From: Pollutibacter soli
GTDB lineage: Bacteria > Bacteroidota > Bacteroidia > Chitinophagales > Chitinophagaceae
Reading direction: 5' to 3'
Length of the DNA stretch: 64,000 nt
Assembly (NCBI GenBank): GCA_029269725.1
Contig: JARJHS010000002.1
Coordinates: 558,001 to 622,000, forward strand
How positions within the stretch are numbered: position 1 is the stretch's first letter; every line of letters starts with the position of its first letter. The translations under genes and the position numbers were made by a program. Shown here piece by piece: positions 8,831 through 16,440 of this stretch. Below the pieces are notes generated by a model. It was not told the origin of the DNA. It searched no databases and saw only the letters and a program-made list of their open reading frames with translations.

Positions 8831-9741
8831 AACCAGTTTTTTGGATGTAAACAAACTTGATACAACTGATCTTCCGGAGAACCGGGCTCCGGATGATAAT
8901 CGTAGTCGAAACGCACGGTGGGCGGCAAACTCATCAGAATACTTTCTGTTCTGCCATTGGTTTTTAAACCGAACAGAGTTCCGCGATCATGGATCAGGTT
9001 AAACTCTACATATCTTCCCCTTCTTATTTCCTGCCAGTACTTATGATGCTCTCCGAACGGAGTTGATTTTCTTTTTTCAACGATGGGAATATATGCCGGT
9101 AGAAAGCTTTCACTGCTCGCTTTTACAAAATTAAATCTGTCTTCCGGAGTGATATCGCTTTCTGATCGCAGATAATCGAAGAAAATCCCACCGATCCCAC
9201 GTGCTTCTTTGTTGCGATGATGATTGACAAAGTATTGATTGCATTGTTTGAAATATTTTGGATACAGGGTTATATCAAATTCGTCGCATGCATTTTTCAA
9301 CGTCTGATGAAAATGAATTGCATCTTCTTCAAACAAATAATATGGTGTCAGATCGGCACCACCACCAAACCATTGATCAATGGGTTTTTTGTGTGCATCG
9401 TAGAGTTCAAAGAATCTGAAATTGGCATGCACCGTGGGAACAAACGGGTTATACGGATGAATGACCAGGGAGATTCCACAAGCAAAAAAGTAGTCGCCGT
9501 TCATTTGCAATTGCTGCTTCATCGCCGCTGTAACTTCGCCTTCAACCACACTGGTATTCACGCCTCCTTTTTCAAAAACATTCCCGTTTGCAATAACACG
9601 GGTTCTTCCTCCGCCACCACCCGGCCTTTGCCATTGATCTTCGGCAAAGGTTGATTTACCATCAACTTCTTCAAGAGCAGCACAGATCCTGTCCTGCAGA
9701 TCATGAATATGAACAGTGAATCTTTCTTTTATTCCTTCCAT
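8821..9741 (-). CDS. hemF: Oxygen-dependent coproporphyrinogen III oxidase
   Basis: A 306-residue cytosolic enzyme that decarboxylates coproporphyrinogen III to protoporphyrinogen IX using O2. Family blocks are clear: QWQRPGGGGGRTRV, VFEKGGVNTSVV, HPYNPFVPTVHANFRFFE, WFGGGADLTPYY and YVEFNLIHDRGT. The first bases overlap hemE by 13 bp and the last bases overlap hemB by 10 bp. The aerobic enzyme implies that this cluster works in oxic conditions; no oxygen-independent hemN is present in the window. Confidence 0.97.
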   Translation of the reverse strand: MEGIKERFTVHIHDLQDRICAALEEVDGKSTFAEDQWQRPGGGGGRTRVIANGNVFEKGGVNTSVVEGEVTAAMKQQLQMNGDYFFACGISLVIHPYNPFVPTVHANFRFFELYDAHKKPIDQWFGGGADLTPYYLFEEDAIHFHQTLKNACDEFDITLYPKYFKQCNQYFVNHHRNKEARGIGGIFFDYLRSESDITPEDRFNFVKASSESFLPAYIPIVEKRKSTPFGEHHKYWQEIRRGRYVEFNLIHDRGTLFGLKTNGRTESILMSLPPTVRFDYDYHPEPGSPEDQLYQVCLHPKNWLCI

Positions 9742-10796
9742 GACTTCACAGCATCAATAAAAGCACGGGCATGACTAACCGGTATTTGCGGAGTTATGCC
9801 GTGACCAAGATTTACAATATAGCGTTGTACACCAAAATCATTAATCATCTGGTGGACATCTTTTGTGATTTTTTCAGGTGACTGCATCAGTTTTGCAGGA
9901 TCGTAATTTCCCTGTAGGGTAATATTATTGCCTGTAAGCCCGCGTGCAAAAGCTGCTGTGTTTGCCCAGTCAAGGCCCAGTGCATTTGCGCCGGTATCCT
10001 GCATTTCAACCAGACTATGCCATACTCCTTTTGCGAACAAAGTAAAGGGAGCATCGTTTTTCACAGCTTCAACAATTTGTTTGTTGTAGGGATGTGCATA
10101 GGTCAGGAAATCCTGTTTGTCCCATACGCCAGCCCAGCTATCGAATAACTGCACACAATCTGCACCGGCAACAATTTGTTGTTTTAGATAAGCAATGGTA
10201 ACATCAGTAATCTTTTGAAGTAAAGCGTGCGCAAGTTCAGGCTGGGTATAGCAAAGCGTTTTTGCTTTGTCCCATGTCTTGCTTCCTTTTCCCTCAACCA
10301 TGTAACAGAAAAGCGTCCATGGAGCTCCCGCAAAGCCAATCAAAGGAACACGATTATTCAATTGTTGTTTTGTTACTTTAATTGCGTTGTATACATATTG
10401 TAATTGCGAAGCCGCCTCTTCAACCACTAATGCATTTACATCTTCAAAGGATTTGATTGTTTTTGGCAGCACCGGACCACGGCCTTCGATCATTTCAACA
10501 GTTAAGCCCATAGCCTGCGGAACGACAAGGATATCACTGAAAAGAATCGCGGCATCAGTATCGATAATATCGACCGGTTGAATAGTTATCGCAGCGGCAA
10601 GTTCAGGAGTTTGTACCCTGGTAAAGAAATCATATTTCGCTCGAAGCTCCTGGTATTCGGGCAGGTAGCGACCTGCCTGGCGCATCATCCATACGGGAGG
10701 CCTGGAAACTTTTTCACCACGAAGCGCTTTCAGCAATAAATCATTTTTTAATGATTGCATTGATATAGTTTCGCGGTTATGGGTTGTTGTTATCAT
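9729..10796 (-). CDS. hemE: Uroporphyrinogen decarboxylase
   Basis: A 355-residue cytosolic enzyme that converts uroporphyrinogen III to coproporphyrinogen III. The signature PPVWMMRQAGRYLPEYQ and the GFAGAPWTL block are intact. The start given overlaps the hemD stop as ATGA, as in the two junctions upstream. An ATG 12 codons downstream (10760, MQSLKNDLLLKALRG) fits family N-termini better and may be the real start. Overlap with hemF is 13 bp. Confidence 0.96.
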   Translation of the reverse strand: MITTTHNRETISMQSLKNDLLLKALRGEKVSRPPVWMMRQAGRYLPEYQELRAKYDFFTRVQTPELAAAITIQPVDIIDTDAAILFSDILVVPQAMGLTVEMIEGRGPVLPKTIKSFEDVNALVVEEAASQLQYVYNAIKVTKQQLNNRVPLIGFAGAPWTLFCYMVEGKGSKTWDKAKTLCYTQPELAHALLQKITDVTIAYLKQQIVAGADCVQLFDSWAGVWDKQDFLTYAHPYNKQIVEAVKNDAPFTLFAKGVWHSLVEMQDTGANALGLDWANTAAFARGLTGNNITLQGNYDPAKLMQSPEKITKDVHQMINDFGVQRYIVNLGHGITPQIPVSHARAFIDAVKSWKE

Positions 10797-11512
10797 AAAC
10801 GCTGTTTTTTTCTGGATTTTTTAAAATAAGAAATGGCTGTTTCCAGCACTTTACGCTGATCAGGCTCTGCTGCAATTCCAGCCACGCGACCACCGTGCCC
10901 CTCGACTGCTGCCGCTGTTGTTTCTCCTATACAAAAACACGGAACATCGTTAGAAAGAAGATTCGACTGGAAGAAACTGTCGGCGCCACTCGGGCTGAAA
11001 AAAAGAACTGCATCAAAAAATGTTGTGATTTTGGAACCGGTAAGCACTGTACGGTACAGTGGGTATTCTTTCACTGCTTTGCCCGCAGCTTTTAATAATT
11101 CGGGTAAAGCGTCGCGTCTGCTGGTACCACATATGTAATGATATGTCTGCGACCTGTTTTGATCAATGATCAACTCTGCAAGTGACACCGCATTTACTGC
11201 CGTGCCAATGATATATAAGGATGGTATCAGCTCGGTTGCTTTCCGGGTTTCACCTGCTATGCAATAGACATCCCGGTTTTTGAAACCGGTTTTGCCATCG
11301 TATGAAATTTTTTCCAAAGCCCTTACTCCTTGCTGACTGGTGAGAATTAGCGGATGGTGAGAAGAAAGAATTTCCTTTGCCGATTCACCGGGATCTATAA
11401 AATCAATCATGATAAAATCCGCCATCAGCAGTTCAACTTCGTTTTGTGAAGCAGCCAGCTGCACATCCGGCCGTAAAACTTTTGTTGATAAAATTATTGG
11501 TTCGTGTTTCAT
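10793..11512 (-). CDS. hemD: Uroporphyrinogen-III synthase
   Basis: A 239-residue protein in the hemC-hemD-hemE position. HemD sequences are very divergent. Here the supporting features are the two-domain alternation of strands, FFSPSGADSFF (about 170-180), the CFCIGETTAAA block (about 192-202) and the location. It cyclises hydroxymethylbilane to uroporphyrinogen III. The ATG at 11512 overlaps the hemC stop as ATGA, and its own stop overlaps the hemE start in the same way. Confidence 0.88.
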   Translation of the reverse strand: MKHEPIILSTKVLRPDVQLAASQNEVELLMADFIMIDFIDPGESAKEILSSHHPLILTSQQGVRALEKISYDGKTGFKNRDVYCIAGETRKATELIPSLYIIGTAVNAVSLAELIIDQNRSQTYHYICGTSRRDALPELLKAAGKAVKEYPLYRTVLTGSKITTFFDAVLFFSPSGADSFFQSNLLSNDVPCFCIGETTAAAVEGHGGRVAGIAAEPDQRKVLETAISYFKKSRKKQRL

Positions 11513-12417
11513 AGGGAAATCAGTTTTTTGAATCCCTGACCTATCATTTCATCCGCTGCTTTTTTCGAAACAGTTCTGTCATCCGCATCTGCGTCGAAAG
11601 AAATATCGATCCGGTCAGACCCATCTGTTGCCGTAACATTTCCACGAAAGTGAATTTTCCCACCATCAATAAAGGCGAATGCACTGATGGGCGTCGAACA
11701 TCCTCCCTGTAAAAAGCGGAGAAATTCTCGTTCAGCCTGAGTACAAACAAATGTTTCTTCATGATGCAGAATGCTGCAAAATTCTTGCATCTTTTCATCA
11801 CCTGATCGGCAAACAACAGCGATTGCGCCCTGTGCCGGTGCCGGGATCATCCAATCCAGCAATACCTGCGGACCTGTCTCATCTGAAAATAATTCGAGTC
11901 GTTCCAAACCTGCTGCAGCGAAAATGGCTGCATTCCAATGGGAACTGTTCAGCTTCTGCAATCTCGTATTCACATTTCCCCTGATATTTTCAATCACAGT
12001 ACCGGGATAGCGATATAACCATTGCGCTTTCCGGCGGATACTGCTTGTCGCAATCACTTTCATCGAAGCCGGATCTTCTGTATCGTTTTCTTTTCTTATA
12101 ACCAATGCATCCTGGTGATTTCCTCTTTTTAAAACAGCGGCAACATGTAATCCTTTCGCTGGCTGCGTAGGAACATCTTTAAAAGAATGTACAGCAATAT
12201 CTGCCTGGTCATTCAATAATGCGAGATCCAGTGAACGTGTAAATATTCCCTGTACGCCCAATTCGTATAAAGGTGTAGTAAGATTGATATCACCATCACT
12301 TTTAATAAAAACAATTTCAGTGGATATGCCAGCCGCCTCTAGTTTTTGCTGCACACAATGTGCTTGCCAGACAGCAAGTCTGCTCTCCCTGGTAGCTATG
12401 CGAACAGGTTTGTTCAT
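11509..12417 (-). CDS. hemC: Porphobilinogen deaminase (hydroxymethylbilane synthase)
   Basis: A 302-residue cytosolic enzyme that polymerises four porphobilinogens. The start is the ATG at 12417 (MNKPVRIATRESRLAVWQA), which overlaps the hemA stop as ATGA; the longer open frame upstream lies inside hemA and is not expected to be translated. Substrate-site segments SFKDVPTQPAKGL and IATSSIRRKAQ are present, as is the dipyrromethane-attachment Cys in FLQGGCSTPISAFA. Length is normal. Confidence 0.96.
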   Translation of the reverse strand: MNKPVRIATRESRLAVWQAHCVQQKLEAAGISTEIVFIKSDGDINLTTPLYELGVQGIFTRSLDLALLNDQADIAVHSFKDVPTQPAKGLHVAAVLKRGNHQDALVIRKENDTEDPASMKVIATSSIRRKAQWLYRYPGTVIENIRGNVNTRLQKLNSSHWNAAIFAAAGLERLELFSDETGPQVLLDWMIPAPAQGAIAVVCRSGDEKMQEFCSILHHEETFVCTQAEREFLRFLQGGCSTPISAFAFIDGGKIHFRGNVTATDGSDRIDISFDADADDRTVSKKAADEMIGQGFKKLISL

Positions 12418-13613
12418 TCTATAATTCCGGGTTGCAGAAAATCCTTGAATGCGTGAATGTACACACATCCTTTTTCATTCTTCTGGCGAAGATTGACTGC
12501 AAGTTTACTGATGGTTTTATTTACGCGGAAACTCAATGGTGATTCGTTTTGATGAATATGATCACCCAGGTGTTCCAGCTTCGCTTTTAATTCACGTATA
12601 ATGGGAGTATATCTCTGCATTTCAAGCCAGGCATTTAATTCTTCCAGGTGTGAAGCGATGATGGCTTTGGCTTTTGGTAATTCCGACAATCTTTTGAATT
12701 GTGTAGACTGAAGAATTTTTGAAATTTCATCGATACCTGCAACAGATATCCCTTCTATATTTTTTACTCCGGGATGTACGTTCACCGGAACGGAAATATC
12801 CATAATGCACTGGTGTTTGTCACCGGAGAAATATTCAGGGAGAATTGTATAGTGACCTGCGTTTGTACAAACGATGATGATATCAGCCTTGCGGATATTT
12901 TCTTTCAGAGAAACAAAAGGCTGCCATTCGATTCCGTTATCTTCCGCAAATTGTTTTGCAACTTCATCAGTACGATTGATGACCGTTACATCTGATGTAA
13001 AATAATGCTTCAGATTTTTGGCAATATTTCTTCCGAATTTGCCGGTACCAAAAAGGAGAATACTCTTTTTGTTGATATTCTCATGTTCTTTCAGCCATTC
13101 AACGGCAGCGTATGAAACAGACACGGTTCCTGAACTGAACGCAGTTTTTGTTTTTACTGTTTTTGAAGCCTGCTGAGCGATATTAATGCTCCGATCCATT
13201 ACGGGTCCGATCATTCCATAATTTCTGCTGAAAGCAACAGCTTTCTTTAACTGACCAAGGATCTCATAATCACCCAAAATCTGGGAGTCAATACCAGCGG
13301 CCATATAAAATAAATGCTCAAAGGCCGCGGCACCTTTTTTGATGAATCCTGCTTCGGTAAACAGTTTTGTTGAGCCACCGGAATATTTCAGAAAAAGATC
13401 TTTAACCATTTGTTCATCAGGCGCAAATGCATAGATCTCGGACCTGTTACACGTGGAAATAGCAAATAAGCTGCGGACATGGATAGATTTCGCTTCTTCG
13501 AGCATTAGTGCATAGGCACTTTCAGAAATGGCAAACTGACCCCTTTGTACGGCGTCAGCGGTACGGTAACTGATCCCTGCCACAAAAAACCTCGAAATAA
13601 GCTGTTCTGTCAT
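12414..13613 (-). CDS. hemA: Glutamyl-tRNA reductase
   Basis: A 399-residue enzyme that reduces glutamyl-tRNA to glutamate-1-semialdehyde with NADPH, the first committed step of the C5 pathway. The catalytic Cys is in FAISTCNRSEIYAF (about 50-63). The Rossmann segment ILLFGTGKFGRNIAKNL and a C-terminal helical dimerisation domain follow. It is the first gene of the minus-strand hem run, with hemH divergent 120 bp away, so the run is probably transcribed from that shared region. The stop overlaps the hemC start as ATGA. Confidence 0.96.
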   Translation of the reverse strand: MTEQLISRFFVAGISYRTADAVQRGQFAISESAYALMLEEAKSIHVRSLFAISTCNRSEIYAFAPDEQMVKDLFLKYSGGSTKLFTEAGFIKKGAAAFEHLFYMAAGIDSQILGDYEILGQLKKAVAFSRNYGMIGPVMDRSINIAQQASKTVKTKTAFSSGTVSVSYAAVEWLKEHENINKKSILLFGTGKFGRNIAKNLKHYFTSDVTVINRTDEVAKQFAEDNGIEWQPFVSLKENIRKADIIIVCTNAGHYTILPEYFSGDKHQCIMDISVPVNVHPGVKNIEGISVAGIDEISKILQSTQFKRLSELPKAKAIIASHLEELNAWLEMQRYTPIIRELKAKLEHLGDHIHQNESPLSFRVNKTISKLAVNLRQKNEKGCVYIHAFKDFLQPGIIE

Positions 13614-13721
13614 CGTAAACTAGGTCTGAAAACGGGACGCACAAAGTTCACGTTAATTATATTTTTAGTGTCATATTATCGTCAAAACATCTTTTAATGC
13701 AATCCTGAAGATTCACGATAA

Positions 13722-13729
13722 TATTTTTG
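13722..13729 (+). promoter_or_regulatory. Candidate -7 box (TATTTTTG) of hemH
   Basis: TATTTTTG matches the Bacteroidota TAnnTTTG element exactly and ends 4 nt before the hemH ATG. If it is the promoter, transcription would start at or next to the start codon (a leaderless or near-leaderless mRNA). No clear TTG was seen 19-22 bp upstream. Confidence 0.5.
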
Positions 13730-13733
13730 CAGA

Positions 13734-14771
13734 ATGAGTAATACCGCTATTCTTTTAATGAACCTGGGATCGCCCGATTCACCGACAAGTAAGGATCTGA
13801 AACCCTATCTGACAGAGTTTCTGATGGATAAACGTGTTATTGATATGCCCGGGTTGCTTCGGTCAATCGTAGTTAAAGGATTGATCGTGCCTTTCAGGGC
13901 TTCTAAAAGCGCTGAAAAATATAAAAGCATCTGGACGAAAGAAGGATCTCCATTGGTCGTACACACCAAAAAATTATTGCAACTGATCCAGGAAAGGTTT
14001 GACGAACCGGTGTATTACAGTATGCGTTATGGAAGTCCGGATACAGCTTCGGTACTGGAAAGAATACATAAGGAAAATCCGCAATTGGAACATCTCATTC
14101 TGTTTCCATTGTATCCGCATTATGCGATGAGCAGCTATGAAACGGCTGTCGTACAGGTGCAGGAGCAGTATACTGTTGCAGGCTATCGTTCCTCATTGGA
14201 AATTGTACCACCGTTTTTTGCAGATCTGCACTATATAAAGGCACTTGCCACTTCCATCAGGCCATATATGGAATCCCGCCCGGATCATTTTCTTTTCTCA
14301 TATCACGGAATTCCTGAACGTCACGTGAAAAAAACAGATCCGACAAAATCACATTGCCTGATGACGAATGATTGCTGCTCGACTTCTTCGACTGCGCATG
14401 CATTCTGCTATCGCCACCAGATCATCAGAACAACAGAAGGAGTTGCGGCAGAACTGGGATTAAAAAAGGGCCAGTTCAGTTTTTCATTTCAGAGTCGTTT
14501 GGGTACAGATGCATGGTTGAAGCCTTACACGGTGACTCAGCTGGCAAATTTTCCTAAACAAGGCATTAAAAAACTGGTCATCATTTGCCCCGCCTTTGTC
14601 AGTGATTGCCTTGAAACACTGGAGGAAATTGAAGTTGAGGGCCGGGAATTATTTTTGGAAAGCGGTGGAGAAGAATTTGCGATGGTTCCGGCCCTGAATG
14701 AAAACGAAGAATGGTTGAAAACGGCTGAGCTGCTCATTCGTCGCAGGATGCATGGCGTTGAAAGCGCTTAA
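13734..14771 (+). CDS. hemH: Ferrochelatase
   Basis: A 345-residue enzyme that inserts Fe(II) into protoporphyrin IX, the last step of the pathway encoded next door. Motifs include the N-terminal AILLMNLGSPDSP, the catalytic His block FSYHGIPERHV (about 188-198), FQSRLGTDAWLKPYT and the acidic CPAFVSDCLETLEEIEVEG near the C-terminus. A Cys-rich stretch (CLMTNDCC...CYRHQ, about 208-228) lies after the His motif. It diverges from hemA across 120 bp. A TATTTTTG box lies 4 nt before the ATG. Confidence 0.96.
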   Translation: MSNTAILLMNLGSPDSPTSKDLKPYLTEFLMDKRVIDMPGLLRSIVVKGLIVPFRASKSAEKYKSIWTKEGSPLVVHTKKLLQLIQERFDEPVYYSMRYGSPDTASVLERIHKENPQLEHLILFPLYPHYAMSSYETAVVQVQEQYTVAGYRSSLEIVPPFFADLHYIKALATSIRPYMESRPDHFLFSYHGIPERHVKKTDPTKSHCLMTNDCCSTSSTAHAFCYRHQIIRTTEGVAAELGLKKGQFSFSFQSRLGTDAWLKPYTVTQLANFPKQGIKKLVIICPAFVSDCLETLEEIEVEGRELFLESGGEEFAMVPALNENEEWLKTAELLIRRRMHGVESA

Positions 14772-14912
14772 AGTTGTGGGTTATAGGGAGGAAGTTATAA
14801 GTAAGCGTATGCGAGTGATAAATTCCTAGGTGGATGGTAATTGAAAAATATCCCGAACAATAAGAAAAACATTGATACCGCAACCGCTAACCTATAACTT
14901 AAAACTTAATAC
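14772..14912. repeat. TTATAACTT-type low-complexity spacer between convergent genes
   Basis: Holds degenerate repeats of the TTATAAGT/TATAACTT kind (near 14779-14805 and 14890-14920), at the junction of hemH and the convergent FAH-family gene. Similar runs occur near 29870 and 30035. No gene or clear terminator was seen. Confidence 0.45.
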
Positions 14913-15929
14913 CTATAAATTAGTCCGCTTCTTCCGCGCGAGGAGCGACATATCTGACTCTTCTCTGATGATCCTGTTCGTCAGTTTACCCAGGTTTTCG
15001 ATCTCGAGTTCAACAGTGTCGTTTTCGTTTAGCCATACAGGTACTGAAGATGGGTCTTTCAGTTTTGCGGTTCCATTGAGTTCGAGAAAGCACCCTGTGC
15101 CGACTGTACCACTGCCGATAATATCACCCGGAAGTAAATTGACGCCATACGATGCACGCTCGATGATCTCTGCAAAAGTCCAGTCCATATCACGAAGATT
15201 GCCTGAACTCACCATTTCGCCATTTACACGACAAGTCATCGGGAGGCTCCAGGTTTTGCCTTCATGTCCCTCTTTGCAGGGGACTTCAAATTGTTCAAGT
15301 TCATCAAGGGTTACGAGGCAGGGGCCAATAGCAGTTGCAAAATCTTTTCCTTTTGCGGGACCAAGGTTCAGCAGCATTTCTTCCATCTGTAAACGACGGG
15401 CGCTGAAATCATTCATGATCATCAATCCCGCGATGTATTGGTCCGCCATTGATGCCGGAATATTACGACCATGTTTACTGATAACGATGGCAGCTTCCAG
15501 CTCAAAATCAAGTTGCTCAAAATGATCCGGCATGCAGATAACATCACCCGGACCCTGTATGCCATGATGATTGGTGAAATAAAAAACCGGGTATTGATCA
15601 AATTCAGAAATCATCTGCGCACCACGGTTACGCCTGGCCGATTCAACATGCTGACGAAAAGCGTAAGCATCCCTGCAACTTGGCGGATAAGGAATCGGTG
15701 CCAGCAATTCTGCAGCACCTATGGGTAGTCCGGTGGTGCTGTAAATGCGTCCTTGTTTTATAGATTCTTCACATGACAGTGCAATTGGCAGATAATCATC
15801 CCAATAATTCAGGAACATCATCATGGAAGAAGGAAGCTCCGGGTTCAGCTTATCTGTGTTGTACAAATGACCATCGATTAAAATGGCGAGCTGATCATGA
15901 CCGTCCAGCAGATAAGAAACCAATTTCAT
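14913..15929 (-). CDS. Fumarylacetoacetate hydrolase family protein
   Basis: A 338-residue cytosolic enzyme counted from the ATG at 15929 (MKLVSYLLDGHDQLAILIDG); the longer frame upstream lacks family resemblance. The FAH fold is shown by ELEAAIVISKHGRNI (metal-site Glu), MIMNDFSARRLQ, KGKDFATAIGPCLVT and LLPGDIIGSGTVGTGC. Members cleave C-C bonds in fumarylacetoacetate or related acylpyruvates. Divergent from it, after a small unknown gene, lies acetoacetyl-CoA synthetase, which could use the acetoacetate released by tyrosine breakdown; that link is an inference from position. The exact substrate is not certain. Confidence 0.87.
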   Translation of the reverse strand: MKLVSYLLDGHDQLAILIDGHLYNTDKLNPELPSSMMMFLNYWDDYLPIALSCEESIKQGRIYSTTGLPIGAAELLAPIPYPPSCRDAYAFRQHVESARRNRGAQMISEFDQYPVFYFTNHHGIQGPGDVICMPDHFEQLDFELEAAIVISKHGRNIPASMADQYIAGLMIMNDFSARRLQMEEMLLNLGPAKGKDFATAIGPCLVTLDELEQFEVPCKEGHEGKTWSLPMTCRVNGEMVSSGNLRDMDWTFAEIIERASYGVNLLPGDIIGSGTVGTGCFLELNGTAKLKDPSSVPVWLNENDTVELEIENLGKLTNRIIREESDMSLLARKKRTNL

Positions 15930-15956
15930 CGGGAATGCTTTTGTGGATCGTAAAAA

Positions 15957-15990
15957 TAGGTAATGATAGGCAAAAGGCAAGAGGTCCCCA
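15957..15990. repeat. Interspersed GGCAAAAGGC-type repeat
   Basis: Reads ATAGGCAAAAGGCAAGAGG at the upstream edge of the FAH-family gene, preceded by TAAAAATAGG, one mismatch from a TATTTTTG box on the minus strand. It belongs to the family seen at 5929. Confidence 0.5.
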
Positions 15991-16048
15991 CTTTATTGTC
16001 GGTGCAAAAGATGCAGGACTTGATTGTTATGATTTTGTTTCGACTTCA

Positions 16049-16432
16049 TTACCAACGTTCTTCGCCTGAAGAATCTTCCTTTCCAGGCGGATGTTCGTTT
16101 CTGTATCGTATTTTTTCTTTCTGACGTTCAATAATCATATGAGCAATTATTTTTCCTGCATCCGACTGTTTGTTTTTATGCAGAAGCTCTTTGAGTTTTT
16201 TTTCTGAAATATCGATGCGGTAAAGAAGCTGTATAAGCCGGGAAAAATCAGTTTGAATCATTCTGTTAATTTCAAAGGCAAGCGCATTCAACAAATCTTC
16301 TTCCGTTGCCGATTTTTTCAGCTCGATTTTCCAATCTGCACGTATAAGATTTTCCAGCATTATTGATTCTTCCGATTCCATCACATCTAATTTAAATGAA
16401 TGGATGAAATCAATTTCATTATTTTTAATCAC
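16049..16432 (-). CDS. Hypothetical protein, helical, 127 aa
   Basis: Not recognised with confidence. The frame starts with GTG at 16432 (MIKNNEIDFIHSFKLDV); an ATG 17 codons in (MESEES) is an alternative. The sequence is acidic to neutral, strongly helical (EEDLLNALAFEINRMIQTDFSRLIQLLYRIDISEKKLKELL), and ends in a charged tail (ERQKEKIRYRNEHPPGKEDSSGEERW). No signal peptide or membrane segment is seen. It is divergent from acetoacetyl-CoA synthetase, with 8 bp between the start codons. Coding character and position make it a likely real gene. Confidence 0.65.
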   Translation of the reverse strand: MIKNNEIDFIHSFKLDVMESEESIMLENLIRADWKIELKKSATEEDLLNALAFEINRMIQTDFSRLIQLLYRIDISEKKLKELLHKNKQSDAGKIIAHMIIERQKEKIRYRNEHPPGKEDSSGEERW

Positions 16433-16440
16433 GATAATTT

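Noticed and set aside
14872-15525. Long plus-strand open frame opposite the FAH-family gene
   Set aside because: Serine-rich composition typical of an antisense shadow; the minus-strand frame matches a known family over its full length.
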